Below are positions 42,909 to 52,326 of a DNA stretch of 64,000 bases, piece by piece (positions within the stretch are counted from its first letter, which is position 1; every line of letters begins with the position of its first letter). The DNA lies in the NCBI GenBank assembly GCA_023362775.1, contig JALMGJ010000012.1, positions 23,529,001 through 23,593,000 of the forward strand, in the 5' to 3' direction. The position numbers were made by a program, and so were the translations under genes. Below the pieces are notes generated by a model. It was not told the DNA's origin. It saw only the letters and a program-made list of their open reading frames with translations, and made no database searches. Origin of the DNA: Charina bottae (Eukaryota > Chordata > Lepidosauria > Squamata > Charinaidae).

Positions 42909-43073
42909 ATCTTCATTAGTAGGTTTGGCTTTTGATCTTGGTTAGGTTTCTTTTTAAAGGGAAGAGGCTTAATGAGTTTTATGAACCTAACCCTTTTTGT
43001 TAATGCATGGCTCCATGTTATCTTCAGACCTAAAAAATAGGTGAATTGAGAACCACGTTTATTCAGTTGGTAG
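41832..43073. other. Unassigned sequence with an (ATC)n run
   Basis: An (ATC)n microsatellite of about 13 units lies at 42866-42906. The stretch 42760-42865 resembles a decayed plus-strand CORE-SINE 3' half (tttcacagggttgtgactgt, gaggagaaagtt). Nothing else is recognised. Confidence 0.45.
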
Positions 43074-43263
43074 GACATCAAGCTCCAGCAAAGGAGATAG
43101 TTACCTTGTTGTGGTGCTGGAGCTTGAGTACCTCAATGAAACCATGAGCTAAACCGTGAAGGGACACCCAAGATGGGAAGGTCGTGGCAGAGAGGTCAGA
43201 CTAAATACGATCCCTGGGGAAGGTAATGGCAACCCACCCCAGTATTCTTGCCGTGAAAACTAA

Positions 43264-43758
43264 ATGGATCAGTACAACCAGAGATATGTCAGTATACCAT
43301 CGGAAGATGGGACTCCCAGGTCGGAAGATGGTCAAAATGCTACTGGGGAGGAACAGAGGATAAGTTCAACTAGCCCCAGATGTGATGACGCAGCTACCTC
43401 AAAGCCGAAAGGACGGCTAGCAGCCGACGGTGCTGGTGGTGAACGACGAATCCGATGTTCTAAAGATCAACACACCATAGGAACCTGGAATGTAAGATCT
43501 ATGAGCCAGGGCAAATTGGATGTGGTTATTGGTGAGATGTCAAGATTAAATATAGACATTTTAGGTGTCAGTGAACTGAAATGGACTGGAATGGGCCACT
43601 TCACATCAGATGACCACCAGATCTACTACTGTGGACAAGAGGACCACAGAAGAAATGGAGTACCCTTCATAATTAATAATAAAGTGGCTAAAGCAGTGCT
43701 TGGATACAATCCAAAAAACGATAGAATGATCTCAATTCGCCCCAACCACAGATGCTGA
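43264..43758 (+). pseudogene. BovB ORF N-terminus, frameshifted
   Basis: It begins MDQYNQRYVSIPSEDGTPRS as in the intact protein and includes GTWNVRSM and SELKW. The frame is lost at the 44-bp deletion after DRMISIR. Confidence 0.93.
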
Positions 43759-43858
43759 AGAAGCAGAAGTAGATCAGTTCTATGAGGATCTGCAGCACCT
43801 ACTGGATAATACACCAAAAAGAGATGTTATTTTCATTACAGGAGACTGGAACGCTAAG

Positions 43859-45190
43859 GTGGGTAGTCAGACGACACCTGGAATTACAGGCAAGCATGGT
43901 CTGGGAGAACAAAATGAAGCAGGACATAGGCTGATAGAATTTTGCCAAGACAACTCACTGTGCATAACAAACACTCTCTTCCAACAACCTAAAAGACGAC
44001 TTTATACATGGACTTCACCAGATGGTCAACACCGAAATCAGATTGACTACATCCTTTGCAGCCAAAGGTGGCGGACATCTATACAGTTGGTAAAAACAAG
44101 ACCTGGAGCTGACTGTAGTTCAGATCACGGACTTCTTATTGCAAAATTTAGAATCAGACTAAAGAGAATAGGGAAGACCCACAGATCAGTTAGATATGAG
44201 CTCACTAATATTCCTAAGGAATATGCAGTGGAGGTGAAGAATAGATTTAAGGGACTAGATTTAGTAGATAGGGTCCCGGAAGAACTATGGACAGAAGTTC
44301 GCAACATTGTTCAGGAGGCGGCAACAAAAAACGTCCCAAAAAAAAAGAAAACCAAGAAGGCAAGATGGCTGTCTGCTGAGACACTGGAAGTAGCCCAAGA
44401 AAGAAGGAAAGCAAAAGGCAACAGTGATAGGGGGAGATATGCCCAATTAAATGCAAAATTCCAGAGGTTAGCCAGAAGAGATAAGGAATTATTTTTAAAC
44501 AAGCAATGTGCGGAAGTGGAAGAAGACAATAGGATAGGAAGGACAAGAGACCTCTTCCAGAAAATTAGAAACATCGGAGGTAAATTCCAGGCAAAAATGG
44601 GTATGATCAAAAACAAAGATGGTAAGGACCTAACAGAAGCAGAAGAGATCAAGAAAAGGTGGCAAGAATATACGGAAGATCTGTATAGGAAGGATAATAA
44701 TATTGAAGATAGCTTTGACGGTGTGGTCAGTGAGTTAGAGCCAGACATCCTGAAGAGTGAGGTTGAATGGGCTTTAAGAAGCATTGCTAATAACAAGGCA
44801 GCAGGAGACGACGGTATCCCAGCTGAACGGTTTAAAATCTTGCAAGATGATGCTGTCAAGGTGATGCATGTCATATGCCAGCAAATTTGGAAAACACAAG
44901 AATGGCCATCAGATTGGAAAAAATCAAGTTATATCCCCATACCAAAAAAGGGAAGCACTAAAGAATGTTCAAACTATCGAACAGTGGCACTTATTTCACA
45001 TGCCAGTAAGGTAATGCTCAAGATCTTGCAAGGTAGACTCCAGCAATTCATGGAGCGAGAATTGCCAGATGTACAAGCTGACAAGACAGACTCAACCATG
45101 GGGGAGCTGGGGATGGTGACGGCCGACAGGAGGCTCTGGCGTGGGCTGGTCCATGAAGTCACGAAGAGTCGGAATCGACTGAACGAATAA
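43859..45190 (+). pseudogene. BovB ORF remainder with RT deleted
   Basis: The frame resumes at VGSQTTPGITGKHGLGEQ and runs through the endonuclease end (QIDYIL, SSDHGLL, where E in the intact copy is G). It continues through the linker and the start of RT, then jumps from MERELPDVQA to a BovB C-terminus ending KSRNRLNE. The junction adds acaagacag, which is not in the intact copy. RT palm motifs FIDYSKAFD and YADD are absent. Confidence 0.93.
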
Positions 45191-45354
45191 ACAACAAAAA
45201 GACATCAAGCATAGCAACTTGTCTGAATGCAAAGATCATTTGCAAAAACCCTGCTCTGTGTTCTTTCATTTGCTCCTTTCAGTCGCCTGTATCCGTAATT
45301 TTTATTAAGTGTATGTTGCTGGTCATTGACCGAATAAATAAATGTTGTTGTTGC

Positions 45355-45424
45355 TGCTCCTTTTTGTTGTTGTTGTTGTTGTTCAGTCGTTTAGTTGTGT
45401 CCGACTCTTCGTGACCTCATGCAC
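45355..45424 (-). mobile_element. BovB/RTE-type 3' end, short fragment
   Basis: (TTG)n followed by ttcagtcgtttagttgtgtc and cgactcttcgtgacctcatg is the reverse of the BovB/SINE 3' end. The second base block (tagttgtg) differs from the local BovB copies, so it is another subfamily. Confidence 0.65.
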
Positions 45425-46330
45425 GCTACAGCTAAAGACTCCCTTTAGTCAAATTTAACTCCAGGTGAGTTAATGTAATTTCCCTGGCCACAATATAGAA
45501 GTGGTTTTGTCTTTGCATCCTTCCACAATGTATTTTCAATCTACTAATCTAGTTTATAGCTCTAAGATTTCCCAAAAGTCTCCCATGTACGTATTAACTA
45601 ATCCTAACCAGGTCTGCTTTTTTCAAGATTATCCCTACTGTTTTTATCTTGTTATTGGTTTATGCTGGTCACTGATTGAAATAAAGCAACTCAACTCAAC
45701 TCAACTCAAGATCATCAAAAACTGGCTAGTAGCGGCTGCTACCTTCTGTGGGACAGAACCGTTAGTGTACCCCCCATCACTTTAATTCTTCCCTAGACCC
45801 TTTTATGAGGCACATCCTTTCTCATTTATACGTTGGATATTTTGTTTGTTTACCTAGGTTTTGGGCATCATTTTATGTAAAGGTTTTCATTAACTCTCTG
45901 CCAGTTTAGCTGTTGTTTTATTAGTTGTGATTTGGTGTAATTTATGGTATAGTCTATTATTATTATTATTATTATTATTTGTTTTTACAAAAATGGTTCT
46001 GTGTTTCTTTACATGGTTTAATTAAGCATTGTAAACTGCCTTGGGACAGCTTGGTTGAAAGATGGATTAAAAATAAAGCTAAAGATATGAGTCATGAAGT
46101 GTTGAATATATAAAACCCTAAGTAAGTTAATTTTTCAGGTTTATAATTCCCCTTGTTGGAAACCCTATAAACCTGCACTGTTCTATCATTATTAGTTGAA
46201 AAGAATATTGTATTTGTTGCTATTCTTTGGATTAATTTCTATTGCCTTCAAACTGTCCCCCCATTGACACTAACTCAAGAAGTGATGCAATTAGTTCCAT
46301 CTTCTCTATAGACAGCAGCATCAGGTCTTT
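45425..46330. other. Unassigned sequence
   Basis: tgctggtcattgaccgaata (45320s) and tgctggtcactgattgaaat (45660s) look like two copies of the same LINE 3' end. A (TTA)n run lies at 45955-45979, and a decayed L2-type tail (gtaaactgccttgggacagc) at about 46030-46085. No gene recognised. Confidence 0.45.
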
Positions 46331-46335
46331 TCTGA

Positions 46336-46400
46336 GCTTTGAAATAAGCAGACTTGGTCAGTAATGGGATGGGAGACCACCAGGACATGCCACAGCTTTA
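46336..46400 (+). pseudogene. 5S rRNA-like fragment
   Basis: ttggtcagtaatgggatggg followed by agaccaccagg and cacagctttaggct parallels the 3' part of vertebrate 5S rRNA (gg-ttagta-cttggatgggagaccgcc-tggga). Only that part is present and it is diverged. It is a 5S pseudogene or the head of a 5S-derived SINE. A ggcaatagcaaatcacttct block follows at 46437. Confidence 0.5.
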
Positions 46401-46611
46401 GGCTAGATTTGGAAATTAAAAAAAATCCAAGTAGTAGGCAATAGCAAATCACTTCTGCATTGTTTCCCTAGGAGCTGACTCAAAGGAGACCTTACCCTAC
46501 TTAATTCCATCTCATTGTGGCCGATGGTCAGAAGCAGGAATTGAGTAGATGGAAAAGAAAAATAATTCCTTTCTCTCATTCCGGCTGCAGCAAGCTGGAA
46601 AGGCTTTAGAC

Positions 46612-46690
46612 CAGAGCTTTCCAAACTGTGTGTTGGGACACATTAGTGTGTCGGCTGCAGTGTCTGGGTGTGTCGTGGCTGCTGCTACTG
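46612..46690. mobile_element. hAT-type MITE fragment
   Basis: cagagctttccaaactgtgt and gacacattagtgtgtcgg match the left end of the MITE at 27896. The right end is not seen. Confidence 0.7.
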
Positions 46691-46699
46691 CCTCCGAGT

Positions 46700-47075
46700 C
46701 GTGCCAGGATTCCACACAGGTCCTAGTGCCTGCCTTGTGCCTTGCTGCCTCCAGTGTATTCTTAGAGATAAATATCTTTAGAGGACAAGCGTGTACATAA
46801 ATGATGTTTGCTGCATTTCTCTAAGTCCCAGAATAAATGTTGCCACAATTAGAATAGCCAGAAATGTCTGGCTTCTGTAGCTGGTTCTGCTCAGGGTGAA
46901 ATGTTGTTACTTAACAGTCATTATTTTACTTGTTTATGAATAAACACAAAGTAAATCACAATGGATTATCTCCGCTTTGGGGAGGGTGTGTAGTTATTCC
47001 CTAAGAAAGCCCCCTGTGTCTTGGCAGTTTCTTGCTCCATCCATCCATTGTTGCCCAAGCCTGGTGTTGTGGGCT
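46700..47075. other. Unassigned sequence
   Basis: No gene or repeat family recognised. Confidence 0.4.
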
Positions 47076-47077
47076 GA

Positions 47078-47195
47078 GAGTGACTGGCCCAGTCACCCAG
47101 CCAGCTTTCATGGTGAAGGCAGGACTAGAGCTCACAGTCTCCTGGTTTCTAGCCTGGAGCCTTATCCACTAGACCAAACTGGGTCTCACATAAAG
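47078..47195 (-). mobile_element. CORE-SINE (MIR-like) fragment
   Basis: gggctgagagtgactggccc, cacccagccagctttcatgg and cttatccactagaccaaact are the reverse of the SINE at 30878-31120. Confidence 0.75.
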
Positions 47196-47537
47196 TTCTA
47201 TATATCATCACCTAAAGTGCAAAGGTCCATGAGTTCCAATTCTGCTAGAGAGTCTGAACCCGATAGTAAGATCTTGGGCTCTGGACACCTGATGAGTTCC
47301 AAACAGAATGAAACCAGTCGTGTACTGCCTCCTGGTGGTCAGTATGAGCCAAAACACCACACAATATATATTGTGTGCCTGTGATGAATTTCTTCTAGTC
47401 CCTGGTTTTGGAGCTGATGGTCTGGTAGTAGCTTAGAATGGACAGTTCTAAGCTGCCTTGTTTGTACCTGCTAGATATAGTATTTCAGGTAGATGCTATC
47501 TCTACCTGACTATATACTAAAAGATATAGAACTTCCC

Positions 47538-47660
47538 CTCACTCACTGGATCATCACCTTGTTGTGGTGAGTGGGATTATGTGTTCCCAATGAACCCTGT
47601 GAGTGAAGCCGTCGGGAGTCATGTACTCCTGGTAGGGTCACCCATGGCGGTAAGGTCCAG
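47538..47660 (+). ncRNA. Candidate HDV-like fold at zinc-finger LINE 5' end
   Basis: CTCACTC (47538-47544) pairs with GAGTGGG (47569-47575), seven pairs with one G-U (P1). CTGGA (47546-47550) pairs with TCCAG (47656-47660) (P2). ACC (47556-47558) and GGT (47566-47568) close a 7-nt loop TTGTTGT (P3/L3). The P1 and P2 sequences differ from those at BovB 18474 while pairing is kept, and the P3/L3 block is shared. See the BovB entry for the limits. Confidence 0.4.
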
Positions 47661-47800
47661 GGGGAGGAACCAGACAAAGAACAATCCAAGAAAGTCCTCA
47701 ATGGCAGAACAGGCAGAAGATAACAAGGTGTATTGTTACAACAGCTGCAAAGGCGGATGAAGGCTGCAGCAGATAAAAGGTCACCAATCATCATGGTATC
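47538..47800 (+). mobile_element. 5' end of the zinc-finger LINE
   Basis: tcatcaccttgttgtggtga, gccgtcgggagtcatgtact and gtagggtcacccatggcggt form a 5' UTR-like block. It lies just upstream of the LINE RT piece starting at about 47866. Its link to that LINE is inferred from adjacency and strand. The endonuclease and N-terminal RT between the two are missing. Confidence 0.5.
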
Positions 47801-47869
47801 CATGCCATTAATTTGATTTAATTAATCAAATTAATTAAAACCAGATAGTTAATTTAAGATTAATTTGTG

Positions 47870-48027
47870 AACATCTTGCGGCTACTCCATGACGACATGA
47901 TGGCAACAATCCTGAATAATAATGGCTGTTAAAGCGATTCATTTAAAGTGGGATCTGGCGTTAAACAGGGATGTTTAACCACCCAGAGTCTACCATGGTA
48001 GAGATGGGCGGGGATAAATCCAAATAA

Positions 48028-48066
<39 letters not shown>

Positions 48067-48420
48067 ATGTGTTATTGCTCCAACCTTATTCGCTATCTTC
48101 ATCGCTATGATTCTACACCTTGTTGAAGGGAAACTTCCTACTATTGTAGAAATTATATATCGAACAGATGGAAAGCTTTTTAATCTTAGTAGGCTGAAAG
48201 CAAAAGATAAGGTAATTACAACTTCTGTTATAGAACTTCAATATGCTGATGATAACATAGTCTGAGCACACTCAGAGGAAGATCTTCAAACTATCTTAAA
48301 CATCTTTGCAGAAGCATATGAAAAGCTCGGCCTCTCGATTAACATTAAAAAAACCAAAGTGCTTTACCAGCAAGTTCGAACCAATCCCTCTGCAGCATGA
48401 TCAATCCAGCTCAAAGGTGT
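47870..48420 (+). pseudogene. Zinc-finger LINE reverse transcriptase fragment
   Basis: Before the L2-type insert, the frame reads LHDDMMATILNNNG, a stop, and VGSGVKQGC. After it, VIAPTLFAIFIAMILHLVEG, IYRTDGKLFNLSRLKAKDKV and the palm box QYADDNIV, then a stop and AHSEEDLQTILNIFAEAYEK. The GVKQGC/VIAPTLF block is cut exactly by the insert. At least three stops make it inactive. Confidence 0.82.
47974..48068 (+). mobile_element. L2-type LINE 3' tail inserted in RT
   Basis: accacccagagtctaccatg, gatgggcggggataaatcca and an (AAAT)n tail. It sits between the codons for GVKQGC and VIAPTLF of the host LINE; the flanks share atgt. Confidence 0.85.
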
Positions 48421-48431
48421 GTCACTAGAAA

Positions 48432-49092
48432 ATGTCGACCACTTATCTTGGTAGCTATCTATCTACAAAAGCCGACATTGATGCTGAAATTCAGCATCAT
48501 CTGAGCTCTGCGAGTGTAGCTTTCTCCCGAATGAAGCGTAGAGTGTTTGAGGATCGGGACATTCGCAGGGAGACCAAAATGCTTGTTTACAAAGCCATTG
48601 TACTACCAACCCTTCTGTACGCCTGTGAAACATGGACCCTCTACAAACGCCACCTCCACCTTCTTGAAAGATTCCATCAACACTGCCTCCGAAAAATTCT
48701 GCAAATTACTTGGGAAGATAGGCGGACTAATTTTAGCGTATTGGAAGAAGCGAAGACCACCAGCATTGAAACAATGATCATCCAACATCACCTTTGCTGG
48801 ACTGCCCATGTTGTTCGAATGCCTGACCATCGTCTTCCAAAGCAGCTACTTTACTCCCAACTTAAGAATAGAAAACGGAATATTGGTGGACAGCAAAAGA
48901 GATTCAAAGATACTCTCAAAGCTAATTTAAAAAAAATTAATATCAGCATTGAGAACTGGGAAGCCCTAACTCATGAGCGTTTCAATTGGAGGTCAGCCTT
49001 TATTAAAGGCGCTACGGACTTTGAAGAAGCACAAGTACAGGGCGAAAGGGAGAAATGAGCTAAGAGGAAGGCACGTCAAGCAAACCCCCATC
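48432..49092 (+). pseudogene. Zinc-finger LINE C-terminal region
   Basis: The open frame 48432-49058 reads YLGSYLSTKADIDAEIQHHL, VLPTLLYACETWTLYKRHLH and CLRKILQITWEDRRTNF. These are parallel in layout to the BovB post-RT segment TYGCESWTI/CWRKILRVPW but of another family. A TGA at about 49056-49058 stops it, and the frame then runs on to PHHDR at the SINE insertion point. Confidence 0.85.
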
Positions 49093-49099
49093 ATGACCG

Positions 49100-49584
49100 G
49101 TGGGGCACAGTGGCTCAGCGGATTAAACCGCTGAGCTGTAGACTGCAGATCAGAAGGTCGGCAGTTCAAATCCCCGCGCAACGAAGTGAGCTCTCATTGC
49201 TCGTCCCAGCTCCTTTCAACCCAACAGTTCGAAAGCTTTGCGAGTAGATAAATGGGTACCACCTTAAGTGGGTAAATTTGCTGGCGTCCTGTCGGGGGTC
49301 GCCCACCAAACGGAAGATCTTGGAACGGCGGTGGCTACGACGGATCCCGGAAGAGCAGCTTCATCTACAGGACGTCGGCAGCCGGCTCCGACGCAAGGCA
49401 TTGTGGGGCTTGTAGTCCAAAGTAGCCTCAGAAGAGTCAGTTCCCTTACCCCTTCCCTTAGCGCGCAGTTAAATTGAAAATGTATAACATGAAATGTATA
49501 TGTGTATGTAAGCCACCTAGAGTCCTTCGTTAGGGAGGGGATAGGCGGGGTATAAATTTCAATATAAATCAATAAATAAAATAA
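49100..49584 (+). mobile_element. tRNA-derived SINE with L2-like tail
   Basis: The head gtggggcacagtggctcagc and B box cagttcaaatccccg are followed by a GC-rich body (gacgtcggcagccggctccg) and the tail aagccacctagagtccttcg, gataggcggggtataaat. The duplication atgaccg lies at 49093-49099 and 49585-49591. Same family as 14945-15525. Confidence 0.85.
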
Positions 49585-49591
49585 ATGACCG

Positions 49592-49675
49592 CCTTCTACC
49601 CGGAAACCTATGCCCTCATTGTGGGAGGTTGTGCGGATCCAGAATTGGCCTTTACAGCCACTTACGGATCCACTG
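49592..49675 (+). pseudogene. C2H2-like finger end of the LINE ORF
   Basis: In the frame left open at the SINE, the sequence reads CPHCGRLCGSRIGLYSHLRI then HC and a stop. The C-x2-C and H-x3-H spacing is C2H2-like and likely binds target DNA or RNA. It is cut off from the rest of the ORF by the SINE. Confidence 0.75.
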
Positions 49676-49730
49676 TTAAGATTTTACCCTTGGAAGACAA
49701 TCTTACTCGGCTACGAGTGATCGCCAAGAC

Positions 49731-50187
49731 AATAGAACTTCCCAGAATACTGGAAACAAGACTGTGGGTAATTAGCATGGACAATCTCAAAAGGCTTAAT
49801 AATATTAACAACTTTTGGTTGTTCCAGCCTAACCAATTGATGTACATGATGGCAGCAGAAAAGAGATGATAAGTAGGAAACTAGGTGATCCCTCTTCTAT
49901 TCTGTACCACAAAGGAAGCAATTTGGTGTACAGGGATGATGAAGAGATCCTTCTTCAAGCATTGCAACTTACCAGGTGACTTTGGGCAGACCCTCTCTCT
50001 CTGTACAACTTATCCCCATAGGTTGTGGGGAAAAAAGTGGAGGAAGGAGTTCATTCTCCTGAGCATCTGAAGCAAAAACATGGTATACATCTACTGTAAA
50101 TAATAAGCTTCCTTTGTATATACATCCATCTTGCTAAGTTGTTTAGACAAATTCCTAAAAGATCACTAAATGATTGATATCTGCAAT
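49731..50187. other. Unassigned sequence
   Basis: 49973-50065 (ggtgactttgggcagaccct, ataggttgtggggaaaaaag) looks like a decayed CORE-SINE. No gene recognised. Confidence 0.45.
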
Positions 50188-50195
50188 GGCTAGAG

Positions 50196-50447
50196 CAGGG
50201 CTTTCCAAAGTTTTCCCGCAGCGACACACCAACCGCCGTTGGTGTGTCACCGCGGGAAAACCCGGAAGTGCCACCATTGCGGCAGCGCGCAAAAAACCGG
50301 AAGCGCTGTTGCCGCTTTTGGTTTTTGCGCACCGCCGTTGGTGTGTCGACGCGGGAAAACCCGGAAACACTGATGATGATCAACGCTTCTGTGTTGTGTG
50401 GCGACACACCAGACTGTGTGTGGTGACACACAGTTTGGAAAGCTCTG
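50196..50447. mobile_element. hAT-type MITE with exact 8-bp duplication
   Basis: Termini cagggctttccaaagt and acagtttggaaagctctg are flanked by ggctagag at 50188-50195 and 50448-50455. Inside, gtgtgtcaccgcgggaaaac and gtgtgtcgacgcgggaaaac form direct repeats with ccgccgttggtgtgtc. No transposase. Confidence 0.92.
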
Positions 50448-50542
50448 GGCTAGAGGAACTCTTCATGTTCAAGGGCATTATGCTGGAGAGCAAGAAAAGG
50501 AGACATCTGGAGCCTGCTTGTCCTGCTGGATTTGAGGTAGTA

Positions 50543-50660
50543 GAGCAGTGTTTCTCAACATGGGCCATTGTAAGATGTGTGGACTTCAACTGGATGGGGA
50601 ATTCTGGGAGTTGGAGTCCACACATCTTAAAGTTGCTAAGGTTGAGAAACACTGCTCTAA
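50543..50660. mobile_element. Short hAT-type MITE
   Basis: cagtgtttctcaacatgggc and gctaaggttgagaaacactg with inner inverted blocks, as at 31344. The flanking 8-mers do not match. Confidence 0.7.
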
Positions 50661-51659
50661 CGAGTCTCTATCTCTTTGCCTAGTTTAAATTATTAATTAT
50701 GTTAACTCCTGTTTTCAATTTTGGTTTTTTTGTTTTAATTGCCTTAATTTTCTTCTCTTTCATGCTTTGTATTTTTTTGTTGTTGCTGTAAGCTGCCTTA
50801 AATGTTGGAGTAAACAGAAAGGCTGTGTATAAATTCAATAATAAATGAAAATTCAATTAAAGCTCAGAGAAGAGTGACATAATACTGAGCTAGACGGGAC
50901 AATGTGCTGATCTGTGAAAAGGAACTCTATTGCTCTGCTGGCAATTCATTTGCTAGTTCAGTCTCTTTCTCTTTTTCTCTTTCTCTTTTTCTTTCTCTTT
51001 CTCTCTTTCTCTCTTTTTCTCTTTTTCTATGTTTCTCTTTCTCCCTCCCTTCCATCTTTATCTGTTGTAGAGTATCCAGGGTGCCCTTGGAATTAAATAC
51101 ACATTTAGAAGGGATTTGGAATTATGGCCATCATGATAATTCCACATTGCCATGGCCAACTGGCATGGCAAGGCTCTGAGCTTGCTGTTATTGCTGTGAC
51201 CAAAACGTGCTTTTCTCCCATCTGCACAATGGGAATAAAATTAACCTTTGCAAAGGACTGTCAGGAGGATTATGGAGATAATATGTGTGGAGACGTCATT
51301 TGTTGTATACCAGCCTCCTCACTTCTACTTTGCACATGCTCTGTGTTTATATAATGCGCCGAGCATGACGGTCAAATCAGATCAGTCGGAGCAGCACATC
51401 TAGGCTGAAGTCTATTTAGAAGTAGACATTTAGGAGTCCACACATCTTACAATGGCTAAGGTTGAGAAACACTGTACTAGAGAGACAATTGTTCCCCCCC
51501 CCCCCCAGCAAAAGTCTTTGGTTTCTCTGAATCTACTGAACTGTGTCATGTGTTGTGTGATCGGGGTGGATGGAAAGTGCTGGGCCTATGAGTCCTAGTA
51601 CACAGCATTGACACATATGGTCCTCTCAGCAGGAACATTCTTTCACAGAGCCTGTAATT
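50661..51659. other. Unassigned sequence, polypyrimidine run
   Basis: A (TTTCTC)n-like run lies at about 50960-51050. A decayed L2-type tail lies at about 50780-50850 and a partial MITE end at 51428-51477. No gene recognised. Confidence 0.45.
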
Positions 51660-52030
51660 AATCGACAATGTATTTTCCTTTCTTACAGGACATTAAACCT
51701 CTCTGGGGATTGAATTAATCAGTAGAGGCAGCACTTCTCTATTGCCTACTTATGCAGTCAACCTGGCCCAGTCTGGGCTGCTGTATTACTGCCTGCCAGT
51801 CAGGTTCTTAAGGACGCCAATAAAATATTGATTTAAGGTGGGCTGAAATTGTCAGATGGGAAGGCAATTCCTCATTAACATGAGCCCCCTCAGCTGCAAT
51901 CTGTATGCCACGAGGAAATGCCACACTGCAATGGGAATACCTAACCAGCTGGTTTGGGAAGCAATTGTTTATTGACGACAATCTTGCACTTCCTGGAAAT
52001 TGCATGCTGAGAACTTGAAATTACCATTTT
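51660..52030. other. Candidate conserved non-coding block
   Basis: Unique-looking sequence without repeat features and with balanced composition. It has several TAAT/ATTA and CAATTG-type words (gaattaatcagtagaggcag, gaagcaattgtttattgacg). It looks like vertebrate conserved non-coding sequence, but this is an impression only. Confidence 0.2.
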
Positions 52031-52326
52031 GCCTCCTTAACCTGTGAAGTCTGAGTGTTGGGGCTTAGTTGTTTCCTACAGAAGTTGTGACCACAATTGA
52101 CATGTGTGAGAGACAGTATGCATGATGTCTAATCCAAGTGGAATAATGGGGGGAGTGGGGTGGTGGTAAGTGATGAACAATGTACCAGAATACTTTTTTA
52201 CACTGAAAAAGGATAAAACTTGAATCATCCTTTGTGGTCAGTTTCCTTAATTGCTTATAATACAGCAGAAGTAAGCAATGGAGTACACACCAGGTTATCT
52301 ATTCCATCTGACTTTAATTTTGTTTT

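Larger units (their letters stand above)
43083..45200 (+). mobile_element. BovB with both ends and internal deletions
   Basis: The copy starts at the same 5' base as the intact BovB (ctccagcaaaggag) and ends at the same 3' end (gaacgaataaacaac). A 9-bp duplication gacatcaag lies at 43074-43082 and 45201-45209. Two deletions are clear: 44 bp at about 43739 in the endonuclease, which shifts the frame, and about 1.1 kb after gatgtacaagctg (near 45080), which removes most of RT including YADD. Its 5' fold has one P2 mismatch. It is a deletion derivative that cannot act alone. Confidence 0.94.
47866..49730 (+). mobile_element. LINE with C-terminal C2H2-like finger, twice interrupted
   Basis: RT sequence (47870-47970, 48069-48420), the C-terminal region (48432-49092) and a finger segment (49592-49675) lie in order on the plus strand. 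An L2-type tail (47974-48068) and a SINE (49100-49584) interrupt them. The family is not BovB, CR1, L1 or the L2-type above. It resembles LINEs with a 'YRTDGKLFNL' RT and a terminal zinc finger that are widely found in animals, but I cannot name the clade. Confidence 0.75.

Noticed and set aside
48432..49058. A host protein gene of 208 codons
   Set aside because: The translation is the post-RT region of a LINE (ACETWTLY, CLRKILQITW), with RT motifs directly upstream.
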